64,000 nt of DNA, from contig NZ_CP144555.1 in NCBI RefSeq assembly GCF_036607905.1, forward strand, positions 5,828,001 through 5,892,000. Reading direction: 5' to 3'. Origin of the DNA: Streptomyces sp. SCSIO 75703. GTDB lineage: Bacteria > Actinomycetota > Actinomycetes > Streptomycetales > Streptomycetaceae. A program made the position numbers and the translations under genes. The first letter of the stretch is position 1. The number at the start of each line of letters is the position of its first letter. Below the pieces are notes generated by a model. The model was not told the origin of the DNA. It worked only from the letters and a program-made list of their open reading frames with translations, and did not search any database. Positions 49,033-58,725 of this stretch are shown here, piece after piece.

Positions 49033-50196
49033 TTGAGAATCCTGCACACATCCGACTGGCACCTCGGCCGGTCCTTCCACCGGGTGAACATGCTCGACGC
49101 CCAGGCCGCGTTCGTCGGGCACCTGGTGGCGACCGCGCGGGAGCGGGACGTCGACGCCGTGGTCGTCTCGGGCGACGTGTACGACCGGGCGGTGCCGCCG
49201 CTGGCCGCCGTCGAACTGTTCGACGACGCGCTGCACCGGCTCGCCGGCCTCGGCGTGCCCACGGTGATGATCTCCGGCAACCACGACTCCGCCCGCCGCC
49301 TCGGCGTCGGCTCCGGACTCCTCGACCGCGCCGGTGTCCACCTGCGCACCGACCCCGCCGGCTGCGGCACCCCCGTGATCCTGGAGGACGCGCACGGCCC
49401 CGTGGCCTTCTACGGCCTGCCCTACCTCGAACCCGCCCTCGTGCGCGCCGAGTTCGGTGTCGGGAATGCGGGGCACCAGGCCGTGCTCGGCGCCGCCATG
49501 GACCGGGTCCGCGCCGACCTCGCCGGCCGCCCCGCCGGCACCCGCTCCGTCGTCCTCGCCCACGCCTTCGTCACCGGCGGCGAACCGAGCGACAGCGAAC
49601 GGGACATCACCGTCGGCGGAGTGGCCGCCGTGCCCCTCGGCGTCTTCACCGGCGTCGACTACGTCGCCCTCGGCCACCTGCACGGTTCCCAGGCCCTCAC
49701 CGAACGCGTCCGCTACTCCGGCTCCCCGCTGCCCTACTCCTTCTCCGAGGCCGCCCACCGCAAGAGCATGTGGCTCGTCGACCTGGACGCCACCGGCACC
49801 GTCACCGCCGAGCGCGTCGACTGCCCGGTCCCGCGCCCGCTGGCCCGGCTGCGCGGCACCCTGGACGACCTCCTCGCCGACCCGCTACTGGCCCGGCACG
49901 AGGACGCCTGGGTCGAGGCGACCCTCACCGACGCGGTCCGGCCCGCCGACCCCATGGCCCGGCTCACCGCCCGTTTCCCGCACACCCTCAGCCTCGTCTT
50001 CGCCCCCGAACGCGACCCCGGCGACCCCGCCGACTCCTACGCCCGGCGGCTGGCCGGGCGCGACGACCAGCAGGTCGCCGAGGACTTCGTCGCCCATGTG
50101 CGCGGAGCCGGCCCCGACGAGCGCGAACAGCGGGTGCTGCGGGACGCCTTCGACGCCGTACGCGCCGACGAGACGCTGCGGGAGGTGGCCCCGTGA
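49033..50196 (+). CDS. sbcD: Exonuclease SbcCD subunit D (Mre11-like)
   Basis: A 387-residue metallophosphoesterase: ILHTSDWHLGRSFH (residues 3-16), VVSGDVYDR, MISGNHDS, VLAHAFVTGG and VALGHLHGSQ hold the two-manganese site. It forms the nuclease half of SbcCD, which opens hairpins and DNA ends and processes palindromes. The start is the TTG at 49033 (LRILHTSDWH), judged by family length and by the short upstream GGAG; a longer frame upstream lacks similarity. It overlaps sbcC by GTGA, so the two are coupled. Confidence 0.95.
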   Translation: MRILHTSDWHLGRSFHRVNMLDAQAAFVGHLVATARERDVDAVVVSGDVYDRAVPPLAAVELFDDALHRLAGLGVPTVMISGNHDSARRLGVGSGLLDRAGVHLRTDPAGCGTPVILEDAHGPVAFYGLPYLEPALVRAEFGVGNAGHQAVLGAAMDRVRADLAGRPAGTRSVVLAHAFVTGGEPSDSERDITVGGVAAVPLGVFTGVDYVALGHLHGSQALTERVRYSGSPLPYSFSEAAHRKSMWLVDLDATGTVTAERVDCPVPRPLARLRGTLDDLLADPLLARHEDAWVEATLTDAVRPADPMARLTARFPHTLSLVFAPERDPGDPADSYARRLAGRDDQQVAEDFVAHVRGAGPDEREQRVLRDAFDAVRADETLREVAP

Positions 50197-53186
50197 GGCT
50201 GCACCGGCTCGACCTGACCGCCTTCGGCCCCTTCGGCGGGACGCAGAGCGTCGACTTCGACGAACTGTCCGCCGCCGGGCTCTTCCTGCTGCACGGTCCG
50301 ACCGGCGCCGGCAAGACCTCCGTCCTCGACGCCGTGTGCTACGCGCTGTACGGCTCCGTCCCCGGCGCCCGGCAGTCCGGCCAGGGCGCGACCCTGCGCA
50401 GCGACCACGCCGCCGCCGGTATCCGTACCGAGGTGCGCCTCGACCTCACCGTCGCCGGACGGCGGCTGGAGGTCACCCGGCAGCCGCCCTTCGAACGCCC
50501 CAAGCGGCGCGGCACCGGCACCACCGTCGACAAGGCCCAGAGCGGGCTGCGCGAGTACGACGCCGCGGCCGGTGCCTGGAAGGACCTGAGCCGTTCCCAC
50601 CAGGAGATCGGCGAGGAGATCACCCAGCTCCTCGGCATGAGCCGCGAACAGTTCTGCCAGGTCGTCCTCCTGCCCCAGGGCGACTTCGCCCGGTTCCTGC
50701 GCGCCGACGCCGAGGCCCGCGGCAAACTGCTCGGCCGCCTCTTCGACACCCGGCGCTTCGCGGAGGTCGAGAAGCGTCTCGCGGACCGGCGCCGCGGTGC
50801 CGAGGCCCGGGTGCGGGAGGGTGACGCCGCGCTGCTGGCCGACGCCCACCGCATGCAGCAGGCCGCCGGCGACGTCATGGAGCTGCCCGAGGCGGCGCCG
50901 GGCGAACCGGGACTGGCCGAGGCGGTCCTCGGCGCCGCCGCCGTCGCCCGCAGCACCGCCCGCGAACAGCTCACCATCGCCGACCGGTGGCTCGCGGCGG
51001 CCGAGTCCGCGCACGCCGCCGCCGAACGCGACCTCGCCGACACGCGCGAACTGCACCGCCTCCAGCACCGGTACGCCGAGACACGCCGACGCGCCGCCCG
51101 GCTCGCCGAACGCGCCGACGCCCACCGCGAGGCGCAGGAACGCCGGGAGCGCGCCCGCCGCGCCGAGACCGTCGCCCCCGCGCTGGAACTGCGGGACGCC
51201 ACCGACACCGAGCACCGGCGGGCCGCCACCGCCGAGACCCACGCGCGTGCCCGGCTCCCCCAGACCCTCGCGGACGCCGGCGCGGACGCGCTGGCCACCG
51301 CCGCCCGCCGCGCCGCCGAGGACCTGGGCGCCCTGGAGCCGGCCCGCCGCGCGGAACGGCGCCTGACCGCCCTCCTCGCCGAACGCGACACGCTCGACCG
51401 GCAGGACGGCTCCGACGAAGACCTCCGGCACGACGCCGAGAGCTGGCTCGACGACTGGGAACGGACCCGCGCCGGCCTCCAGGCCCGCGTCGACACCGCC
51501 CTGACGGCCGTGACCCAGGCCGAACAGCTCGCGGCCCTGCGCGAACCCGCCCAGCGCCGGCTGCGGGCCGCCCGGGACCGCGACCGGCTCACCGCCGACG
51601 CCGAAGAGGCCCGGCGGCGCTTGCTCACCGCCGCCGAAGAGGCCGCCACCGCCCGCGACCACTGGCTCGACCTCAAGGAACAGCGGCTCCGGGGCATCGC
51701 CGCCGAACTCGCCGCCCACCTCACCGAGGGCCGGCCCTGCGCGGTCTGCGGCGCCACCGAACATCCCGCCCCCGCCCGCAAGGACGCCGGGCACATCGAC
51801 CGCGACGCCGAGGAACACGCCCTCGACGCGAGCCGACGGGCCGACGCCGCGCGCGCCGCCGCCGCACAGCACGAGGCCACCGTACGCACGGCCCTGGCCG
51901 CCGCGACCGAGGAGGCGGGGGACACCCCCACCGCCGAACTGGCCGAGCGCGCCGCCGCCCTGGAAGGCCGGCACGCGCGGGCCCGTGCCCTCGCCTCCGG
52001 GCTCCACGCCGCACAGGAGGAACTGCGCCGCGCCGAGGCGGAACGCGAACAGCGCGTCGAGGCCCGGCAGCAGGCCGCCGTCCGCGCCGCCGCCCGCGTC
52101 GGCACGCGCGACCGGCTGGAACGGGAACTCGCCACGCTGGAGGAGGAGCTGACGCGAGCCCGCGCCGGCGCCGACAGCGTGGCCGAGCGCGCCGGACGGC
52201 TGGAGCGCCGGGCCGCCCTGCTCACCGAGGCGGCCGACGCCGTCCGCATGGCGGAGGACACCGCCCGGCGGCTCAAGGACGCCGACGCCCGTCTCGCCGA
52301 CGCCGCCTTCCGGGCCGGTTTCGACACGCCCGTCGAGGCCGCCGCCGCACTCCTCGACGACACCGCCCACCGCGAGCTGCAACGCCGCCTGGACGACTGG
52401 CAGCACGAGGAGGCCGCCGTCCGCGCCGCCCTCGCCGAACAGGACGCCGCCGACGCGGCCCGGCGGCCCGAAGCCGACCTCCCCGCCGCCGAACGCGCCG
52501 TCGCCGACGCGGCCCGGCGGCTGCGCGAGGCAGCCTCCGCGCGCGACGACGCCGCCCGTCGATGCGCCGAACTCGACCGGCTGTCCGCGCGCGCCACGGA
52601 AGCCGTCCGCCGGCTGGCCCCGCTCCGCGAGGAGTACACGCGCGTGGCCCGGCTCGCCGCCCTCGCCGCGGGCACCTCGGCGGACAACGAACGCCGGATG
52701 CGGCTGGAGTCGTACGTGCTCGCGGCCCGGCTGGAGCAGGTCGCCGCCGCCGCGACGGCCCGGTTGCGGCAGATGTCCTCCGGCCGCTACACCCTCGTCC
52801 ACTCCGACGACCGGGCCGGCCGCGGGCGCAGCGGCCTCGGCCTGCACGTGGTCGACGCCTGGACCGGCCGCGAACGGGACACGGCGACGCTCTCCGGAGG
52901 CGAGACCTTCTTCGCCTCCCTGGCCCTCGCGCTCGGCCTCGCCGACGTGGTCACCGACGAGGCCGGCGGGGTGCGGCTGGACACCCTCTTCATCGACGAG
53001 GGCTTCGGCAGCCTCGACGAACAGACCCTCGACGAGGTCCTCGACGTCCTCGACTCGCTGCGCGAGCGGGACCGCAGCGTCGGCATCGTCAGCCACGTCG
53101 CCGACCTGCGGCGCCGCGTCCACGCCCAACTGGAGGTCGTCAAGGGCCGGTCGGGCTCGACGCTGCGGCAGCGGGGAGCGGACTGA
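50193..53186 (+). CDS. sbcC: Exonuclease SbcCD subunit C (Rad50-like)
   Basis: A 997-residue SMC-like ATPase. Residues 1-60 hold the N-lobe with Walker A GPTGAGKT (35-42). A Q-loop GDFARFLRA follows, then two long coiled-coil arms rich in Ala/Arg/Glu separated by the zinc hook CAVCG (Cys 516 and 519). The C-lobe has signature TLSGGETFFASLALALGLAD near residue 900 and Walker B LDTLFIDEGFGSLD. ATP-driven opening of the hook complex gates the SbcD nuclease. The GTG start lies in the sbcD stop. The coiled coils make it Arg/Ala-rich, and a spurious long frame runs antisense. Confidence 0.96.
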   Translation: MRLHRLDLTAFGPFGGTQSVDFDELSAAGLFLLHGPTGAGKTSVLDAVCYALYGSVPGARQSGQGATLRSDHAAAGIRTEVRLDLTVAGRRLEVTRQPPFERPKRRGTGTTVDKAQSGLREYDAAAGAWKDLSRSHQEIGEEITQLLGMSREQFCQVVLLPQGDFARFLRADAEARGKLLGRLFDTRRFAEVEKRLADRRRGAEARVREGDAALLADAHRMQQAAGDVMELPEAAPGEPGLAEAVLGAAAVARSTAREQLTIADRWLAAAESAHAAAERDLADTRELHRLQHRYAETRRRAARLAERADAHREAQERRERARRAETVAPALELRDATDTEHRRAATAETHARARLPQTLADAGADALATAARRAAEDLGALEPARRAERRLTALLAERDTLDRQDGSDEDLRHDAESWLDDWERTRAGLQARVDTALTAVTQAEQLAALREPAQRRLRAARDRDRLTADAEEARRRLLTAAEEAATARDHWLDLKEQRLRGIAAELAAHLTEGRPCAVCGATEHPAPARKDAGHIDRDAEEHALDASRRADAARAAAAQHEATVRTALAAATEEAGDTPTAELAERAAALEGRHARARALASGLHAAQEELRRAEAEREQRVEARQQAAVRAAARVGTRDRLERELATLEEELTRARAGADSVAERAGRLERRAALLTEAADAVRMAEDTARRLKDADARLADAAFRAGFDTPVEAAAALLDDTAHRELQRRLDDWQHEEAAVRAALAEQDAADAARRPEADLPAAERAVADAARRLREAASARDDAARRCAELDRLSARATEAVRRLAPLREEYTRVARLAALAAGTSADNERRMRLESYVLAARLEQVAAAATARLRQMSSGRYTLVHSDDRAGRGRSGLGLHVVDAWTGRERDTATLSGGETFFASLALALGLADVVTDEAGGVRLDTLFIDEGFGSLDEQTLDEVLDVLDSLRERDRSVGIVSHVADLRRRVHAQLEVVKGRSGSTLRQRGAD

Positions 53187-53589
53187 CGGTCACCCCGCCG
53201 GGCCGCCACACAGGAGGCGGTCGGGGCCGGGAGCCGTCGCCGGCCGGCGGCGCGGGCGACGGCACCCGTGCAGGCCGCGTCACAGGGCGCGAGACGCGGA
53301 GCCGGGCGTGGTGCGGTGGGCGGACGACGCGGCCGGCCCGGCGACGCCTGCGGCGGCCGCGACCCCCGTACGCGTCGGCCCGCACCCCGGCCGGTACGCC
53401 GTCCGCCCCCCCCGCGGCACGCCCCGGACCGGAGACCCGGCTCACCGTCGTCCACCTCGGACGGCCCGCCGACGGCCGGCACCGGGCCGGCACCGGGGCG
53501 CCCCGGGCGTCCCGGTGCCGGCGGCGGCCCGTCGGCCCCGCGCGTGGCCCGCCACGGACGGGGCGCGACGGGCCGCCGCGCGGGCCGGT
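53187..53589. other. Intergenic region between convergent sbcC and DUF885 genes
   Basis: These 403 bases hold no gene I can support. All frames are Arg/Pro/Ala-rich without family signal. No strong hairpin or repeat was noticed beyond short GC-rich palindromes. Confidence 0.55.
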
Positions 53590-55278
53590 TCAGAGGCGCG
53601 ACAACTCGTCCACCAGGTCGTCCAGACCGAGGGAGCCCTGCGAGAGGGCCGCCATGTGCCACGCCTTGGGGTCGAAGGCGTCGCCGTGCCGCTCCCGCGC
53701 CTTCTCCCGGCCCAGCAGCCAGGCGCGCTCCCCGAGCTTGTAGCCGATCGCCTGCCCCGGGATCGTCAGGTAGCGGGTCAGCTCGCTCTCCACGAAGTCC
53801 GCCGGACGGCTGCTGTGCGCGCCGAAGAACTCCTGCGCCAGCTCCGGCGTCCACCGCTCGCCCGGGTGGAACGGCGAGTCCGCCGGGATCTCCAGCTCCA
53901 GGTGCATGCCGATGTCGACGATGACCCGCAGCGCCCGCATCATCTGCGCGTCCAGGTACCCGAGCCGCTGCTCCGCGTCCGTGAGGAACCCCAGTTCGTC
54001 CATGAGCCGCTCCGCGTACAGCGCCCAGCCCTCGGCGTTGGCGCTGACCATGCCGACCGACGCCTGGTAGCGGGAGAGGTCGCTCGCCACGTGCGCCCAC
54101 TGGGCGAGCTGGAGGTGGTGGCCCGGCACGCCCTCGTGGTACCAGGTCGACACCAGGTCGTAGACCGGGAAGCGGGTCTGGCCCATCGTGGGCAGCCAGG
54201 TCCGGCCGGGCCGCGAGAAGTCCTCCGACGGAGGCGTGTAGTAGGGGGCCGCCGCACTGCCCGGCGGGGCGATGCGCGACTCCACCTTCCGGACCCGCTC
54301 GGCGAGTTCGAAGTGGGTGCCGTCCAGCGACTCGATCGCCTGGTCCATCAGGCCCTGGAGCCAGTCGCGGACCTCGTCGACCCCCTCGATGTGCCGCCCG
54401 TGCTCGTCCAGGTGCGCGAGCGCCACCCACGGCGTCCCGGCACCGGGCAGGACCTTCTCCGCCTCCTTCCGCATCTCCGCCAGGAGCCGGTGGTACTCGG
54501 CCCAGCCGTACGCGTACGCCTCGTCCAGGTCCAGGTCGGTGCCGTTGAAGTAGCGCGACCAGCGGGCGTAACGCTCCCGGCCCACCGTGTTCGGCGCGTC
54601 CTCGACCGCGGGCGCGTACACGTCCCGCATCCAGTCCCGCAGCTCCACCACGGCCGCGGTCGCGCCCCGCGCCGCCTCGTCCAGCTCCGCGCGCAGCGCC
54701 TCGGGGCCGGCCGCCGCGAAGTCCTCGAACCAGCCGCGCCCCTCCCCGGTGTCCGCCCACTCGCCGAGCTGTCCGACGAAGGTGGCGGTCGGCCGGGGCG
54801 CCGCGTACAGCCCGCGCTCCAGGCCCAGCGCGAGGGAGGCGCGGTAGCCCGCGAGCGCGTCCGGCACCGCGCGCAGCCGCTCGGCGATCCGCGCCCAGTC
54901 CTCGTCCGTGCCGGTCGGCGTCACCGTGAACACCTCCCGCACCGAGTGCGCGGCGGTGCCCATGTTGCCCACCGAACGCAGCCCCTCGTCGGCCTCGTGC
55001 ACGGCGAGTTCGGCGGTCAGCCGCTCGCGCAGCAGCCGGGCGCAGCGGCGCTCCACGTCGCTGTCGCCGCCGGGCCGGCGCTCCGCCTCGTCGAGCCGGG
55101 CGAGGGTGGTCCGGGCCAGTTCCGCCAGGGCCTCCTGCCCCGCGGGGGAGAAGTCGGGCAGCCGTCCGGAACTCTCCTGCACGCCGAGGTAGGTACCGGT
55201 GACCGGGTCGAGGGCGATGAGGTCGTCGACATAGGCGTCGGCGACCTCGCGGGGCAGCGGGCTCTTCGTCTCTGACAT
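53590..55278 (-). CDS. DUF885 family metallopeptidase-like protein
   Basis: The 562-residue protein matches DUF885, a gluzincin-like peptidase family. The metal site is HEGVPGHHLQ near residue 397 (HE-x4-H), followed by SANAEGWALYAERLMDELGF, whose Glu would be the third ligand. Preceding blocks are YTPPSEDFSRPGRTWLPTMG and FPVYDLVSTWYHEG. There is no signal peptide, so it is cytosolic here; secreted relatives exist. The activity is thought to be dipeptide or carboxypeptidase type but is largely uncharacterised. The ATG at 55278 is the only family-consistent start. Confidence 0.9.
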   Translation of the reverse strand: MSETKSPLPREVADAYVDDLIALDPVTGTYLGVQESSGRLPDFSPAGQEALAELARTTLARLDEAERRPGGDSDVERRCARLLRERLTAELAVHEADEGLRSVGNMGTAAHSVREVFTVTPTGTDEDWARIAERLRAVPDALAGYRASLALGLERGLYAAPRPTATFVGQLGEWADTGEGRGWFEDFAAAGPEALRAELDEAARGATAAVVELRDWMRDVYAPAVEDAPNTVGRERYARWSRYFNGTDLDLDEAYAYGWAEYHRLLAEMRKEAEKVLPGAGTPWVALAHLDEHGRHIEGVDEVRDWLQGLMDQAIESLDGTHFELAERVRKVESRIAPPGSAAAPYYTPPSEDFSRPGRTWLPTMGQTRFPVYDLVSTWYHEGVPGHHLQLAQWAHVASDLSRYQASVGMVSANAEGWALYAERLMDELGFLTDAEQRLGYLDAQMMRALRVIVDIGMHLELEIPADSPFHPGERWTPELAQEFFGAHSSRPADFVESELTRYLTIPGQAIGYKLGERAWLLGREKARERHGDAFDPKAWHMAALSQGSLGLDDLVDELSRL

Positions 55279-55356
55279 GCGGACATCCTCGTACGGATAG
55301 CGGTGCCGCGTCAGCCCGCCGGGGACGGTCGCGGCGCCCCGGTGCCCGGATTTCGC

Positions 55357-55836
55357 TCAGGGCGTGGCGGGTGGCAGCAGCGGCCCGCACTCCCACTGCT
55401 GGAAGATCAGCCGTGTCTCCACCCGGGCCACCTCGCGCCGGGACGTGAACTCGTCCAGTACCAGCCGCTGGAGGTCCGCCATGTCCGCGACGGCGACGTG
55501 CACGAGGTAGTCGTCCGGTCCGGTCAGGTGGAAGACCGTCCGTGACTCCGGCAGCGCCCGGATGCGGTCGACGAACGGACCGACCAGTTCCCGCCGGTGC
55601 GGGCGCACCTGCACCGACAGCAGCGCCTGGAGCCCGCGCCCCAGCCTCGCCGGGTCCAGCTCCAGCCGGTGGCCGAGGATCACCCCTGCCCGCCGCAGCC
55701 GGGTCACCCGGTCCAGGCACGTCGACGGGGCGACCCCCACCTGCGCGGCGAGGTCCCGGTAGGTGGTCCGGGCGTCGTTCTGCAACAGCCGCAGCAGATG
55801 GAGATCGACCGGATCGAGTACGACGGAATCGGCCAT
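55357..55836 (-). CDS. Lrp/AsnC family transcriptional regulator
   Basis: A 159-residue AsnC/Lrp protein: N-terminal HTH (LHLLRLLQNDARTTYRDLAAQVGVAPSTCLDRV, residues about 12-44) and a C-terminal RAM effector domain (ALLSVQVRPHRRELVG, FHLTGPDDYLVHVAVADM). ATG 55836 is chosen; a longer frame upstream adds Cys/Trp/Arg-rich sequence without support. It is divergent from the methionine gamma-lyase-like gene across 59 bp, the same arrangement as MdeR/MdeA of Pseudomonas, so it likely activates that gene in response to methionine or another amino acid. Confidence 0.93.
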   Translation of the reverse strand: MADSVVLDPVDLHLLRLLQNDARTTYRDLAAQVGVAPSTCLDRVTRLRRAGVILGHRLELDPARLGRGLQALLSVQVRPHRRELVGPFVDRIRALPESRTVFHLTGPDDYLVHVAVADMADLQRLVLDEFTSRREVARVETRLIFQQWECGPLLPPATP

Positions 55837-55895
55837 CGGCCGAACGTAGCACGGCATGCCGCCTCGGCGGCCCGGCCGCTGTTCACCCTTCGGCC

Positions 55896-57182
55896 ATGGA
55901 CACTGCGCGCACGCCCACGCCATCCGCCGACGACGTACGCTCCACCGCGCCCCGGGGCCGGGCCCTGGCCACCGAGGCGGTGCACGCCGGCCGCGACGAC
56001 CTCGCCGGCCGGGGACTGCACGCCCCGCCCATCGACCTGTCGACGACGTACCCCTCGTACGACAGCCGCGGCGAGGCCGCCCGCATCGACGCCTTCGCCG
56101 CCACCGGCGCCGACCCCGACGGCCCGCCCGTCTACGGGCGGCTCGGCAACCCGACCGTCGCCCGCTTCGAGACCGCCCTCGCCCGGCTGGAGGGCACCGA
56201 GTCCGCGGTCGCCTTCGCCAGCGGCATGGCCGCGCTCAGCGCCGTCCTGCTCGCCCGCGCCGCCTCGGGACTGCGCCACGTCGTCGCCGTACGCCCCCTG
56301 TACGGGTGCAGCGACCACCTGCTGACCGCCGGCGTGCTCGGCACGGAGGTCACCTGGACCGACCCGGCCGGCATCGCCGACGCGCTGCGCCCGGACACCG
56401 GTCTGGTGCTGGTGGAGACCCCGGCCAACCCCACTCTCGCCGAGGTCGACCTGCGGGCCGTCGCCCACGCCTGCGGCTCGGTGCCGCTGCTCGTGGACAA
56501 CACCTTCGCCACGCCGGTCCTCCAGCGCCCCGCCGAACACGGCGCCCGGATCGTGCTGCACAGCGCCACCAAGTACCTCGGCGGGCACGGGGACGTGCTG
56601 GCCGGGGTCGTCGCCTGCGACGAGGAGTTCGCCGGGGCCCTGCGGCAGGTGCGCTTCGCCACGGGCGGCGTGCTCCACCCGCTCGCCGGCTACCTGTTGT
56701 TGCGCGGGCTGTCCACCCTGCCGGTCCGGGTGCGCGCCGCCTCCGCCAACGCCGCCGGCCTCGCCCGGCGCCTCGCCGCCGACCCGCGCGTGGCCCGCGT
56801 CCACTACCCGCGGCTCGGCGGCGCGATGGTCTCCTTCGAGGTCCACGGCGACCCGCACGAGGTGATCTCCCGGGTCCGCCTGATCACCCCGGCGGTCAGC
56901 CTGGGCAGCGTCGACACGCTCATCCAGCACCCCGCCTCCATCAGCCACCGCATCGTGGACGCCGACGACCGGCGCGGCGCCGGGGTGAGCGACCGGCTGC
57001 TGCGGCTGTCGGTGGGCCTGGAGGACGCCGACGACCTGTGGGCCGACCTGGACGCGGCGCTCGGGGAGCCGGCGTCGGCCGACGGTGGCGCCGGGGTCGC
57101 GGAGGCCGAGGGGGCTGCCGGGGCCGGCGGGCCCGGCGGGGCCGTCGATGTTGTCGAGGCGCGGCCGGTGGCGGCCGGGTGA
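55896..57182 (+). CDS. Trans-sulfuration PLP enzyme, methionine gamma-lyase-like
   Basis: A 428-residue Cys/Met-metabolism PLP enzyme. It has PVYGRLGNPTVARFE, SGMAALSAVLLARA, the PLP lysine in HSATKYLGGHGDV, and VSLGSVDTLIQHPASISHR. The LYGCSDHLL segment carries a cysteine where methionine gamma-lyase has its catalytic Cys116 (cystathionine enzymes have GGT), so MGL is favoured. Between ARVHYPRLGG and AMVSFEV about 15-20 residues present in relatives are missing. The last 45 residues are Gly/Ala-rich. It would cleave methionine to methanethiol and 2-oxobutyrate. Divergent from the AsnC gene. Confidence 0.85.
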   Translation: MDTARTPTPSADDVRSTAPRGRALATEAVHAGRDDLAGRGLHAPPIDLSTTYPSYDSRGEAARIDAFAATGADPDGPPVYGRLGNPTVARFETALARLEGTESAVAFASGMAALSAVLLARAASGLRHVVAVRPLYGCSDHLLTAGVLGTEVTWTDPAGIADALRPDTGLVLVETPANPTLAEVDLRAVAHACGSVPLLVDNTFATPVLQRPAEHGARIVLHSATKYLGGHGDVLAGVVACDEEFAGALRQVRFATGGVLHPLAGYLLLRGLSTLPVRVRAASANAAGLARRLAADPRVARVHYPRLGGAMVSFEVHGDPHEVISRVRLITPAVSLGSVDTLIQHPASISHRIVDADDRRGAGVSDRLLRLSVGLEDADDLWADLDAALGEPASADGGAGVAEAEGAAGAGGPGGAVDVVEARPVAAG

Positions 57183-57193
57183 GGTGATCCCGG

Positions 57194-58621
57194 TCAGTCC
57201 CGGCCCACCCGTTCCCCGTACGGGAGGCGCGGCGGAGCCGGGACCGCGTCGAGGCGGGCGGTGAGGACGAGGGTGCCCTCCTCGACCCGGTAGTCGAGGG
57301 GGAGGCCCAGCCCGCGCATGGCGGCGACCATCCCCGTGTTGGAGGCCCGCGTCACGGCGTACACGCTCGCGCAGCCCGCCTCGACGGCCATCTCGACCAG
57401 CCGGGCCAGCAGGGCGCGGCCGATGCCGCGCCGCTGCCACTCGTCCTCGACGAGCAGCGCGACCTCCGTCTCGTCCCCGTCCCACAGCAGATGGCCGAGG
57501 GCGACGATCCGCCCCGGGCCCGTGCGCGCGGCGACGCTGCGGCCGTGGTGCGGACCGAGCAGGTGGCGCAGGTACCGGTCGGCGTCCCCGGCGGGGCCGT
57601 GGTAGCGCAGCCCGAGGGTCCGCGCCGAGCAGCGCCCGTGCATCGCCTTCGCCGCGTCGAGGTCCTGGGCGCCGGCCCGGCCCAGGGTGGCACCGCTCCG
57701 GGGCAGGGCCGTCGCCTCCCGGCCGGCCGGAGCCCGGGGGCCGAGCCGGGCGTCCAGCGCGACCAGGGCCCTGGCCCGCGCGAACTCGGCCGGGGTGAAC
57801 GGCGGATGCGGCCGTTCCACCCTGATCACCCCGCCGTCCGGGGCGCGCAGCCGCAGCACCGTCTCCCCGAACTCGCCCTCCTCGGGGACGTCCGGTTCCC
57901 CCGACACGGGGGCGGGCCGGGTCCGGATGCCGCACCGGCCGATCAACTGGCGCAGCGCCAGCGGGAGTTCGGTGGAGTCCAGCGCCGTGCGGGCCGCGAG
58001 GCCGAGGACCCGGGCCGGGGTGTCCACCAGGTCGTGCGCGTCGGCCCGCTCGGTCCAGGTGTCACTTCCGCCCGCCACCGACGCCACCCGGGCCAGCCCG
58101 GCCCCCGACAGCGTCCCGGGGGCCCGGAGCAGGAACTCGTCCACCGTGCCCTCGGCCAGGGGGTGCGTCTGGAGGCTCAGGATGTCCACTCCTCGGTCGG
58201 CGAGCGCCGCGCACAGCGCGGCCAGCGATCCCGGTGTGTCCCGCACGGTCGTCCGCATCCGCCACAGGACGCCGCCGCCGGCGCCGGCGCCGTCCGCGCT
58301 TCCGTGCCGGGCGCCCGTGTGGGCGGGCGCGGTGTCGGCCGTGGCGTGGGCGGACGCGGTGGTGCCGGTCGCCGGGCGGGCGGGGAGCGGTTCGGTGCGG
58401 TCAACGGTACGGCTGCCCGGCCCGGAGCGGGCGCCGCCGGTGTCCGCCCCGCCCGTGCCGTCCGTGGGCCGTGCGGACCGGCGGCGCCGGGCCCGCCGGG
58501 CGGAGCACGCCGCCGTGGCGAGGAGCGCGAGCACCGAGGCGACGAGCATGACCGGGACACCGGGGCCGTACTCGACCGCGTGAGTCACGACGTCCGTCAC
58601 CACAGTCATGTCTGGGCTCAT
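57194..58621 (-). CDS. Membrane-anchored ACT-GNAT fusion protein
   Basis: The 475-residue protein has three parts. Residues about 20-40 form a membrane helix (VMLVASVLALLATAACSARR) followed by an Arg/Thr/Ala-rich linker. Residues 120-185 make an ACT-like domain (LWRMRTTVRDTPGSLAALCA, ALADRGVDILSLQTHPLAEG). Residues about 320-460 form a GNAT acetyltransferase with EDEWQRRGIGRALLARLVEM (acetyl-CoA P-loop) and a SVYAVTRASNTGM block. ACT plus GNAT suggests amino-acid-controlled acetylation, as in some mycobacterial Pat-like enzymes, here possibly at the membrane. An alternative start, ATG 58609, drops four residues. It ends 11 bp from the convergent lyase gene. Confidence 0.85.
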   Translation of the reverse strand: MSPDMTVVTDVVTHAVEYGPGVPVMLVASVLALLATAACSARRARRRRSARPTDGTGGADTGGARSGPGSRTVDRTEPLPARPATGTTASAHATADTAPAHTGARHGSADGAGAGGGVLWRMRTTVRDTPGSLAALCAALADRGVDILSLQTHPLAEGTVDEFLLRAPGTLSGAGLARVASVAGGSDTWTERADAHDLVDTPARVLGLAARTALDSTELPLALRQLIGRCGIRTRPAPVSGEPDVPEEGEFGETVLRLRAPDGGVIRVERPHPPFTPAEFARARALVALDARLGPRAPAGREATALPRSGATLGRAGAQDLDAAKAMHGRCSARTLGLRYHGPAGDADRYLRHLLGPHHGRSVAARTGPGRIVALGHLLWDGDETEVALLVEDEWQRRGIGRALLARLVEMAVEAGCASVYAVTRASNTGMVAAMRGLGLPLDYRVEEGTLVLTARLDAVPAPPRLPYGERVGRD

Positions 58622-58725
58622 GCCTCCACGGTGGACGAACCGTGTTGCCTGATCGAGAACGCCCTGTGACCGATGGGTTAATCGCCCATCCGCGGCCTTT
58701 GCCGACCATGTCGGCGGTATGAGTG

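Noticed and set aside
50037..53129. 1030-codon open frame antisense to sbcD/sbcC
   Set aside because: Low-complexity Gly/Val/Glu composition mirrors the coiled-coil codons of sbcC; no domain is recognisable.
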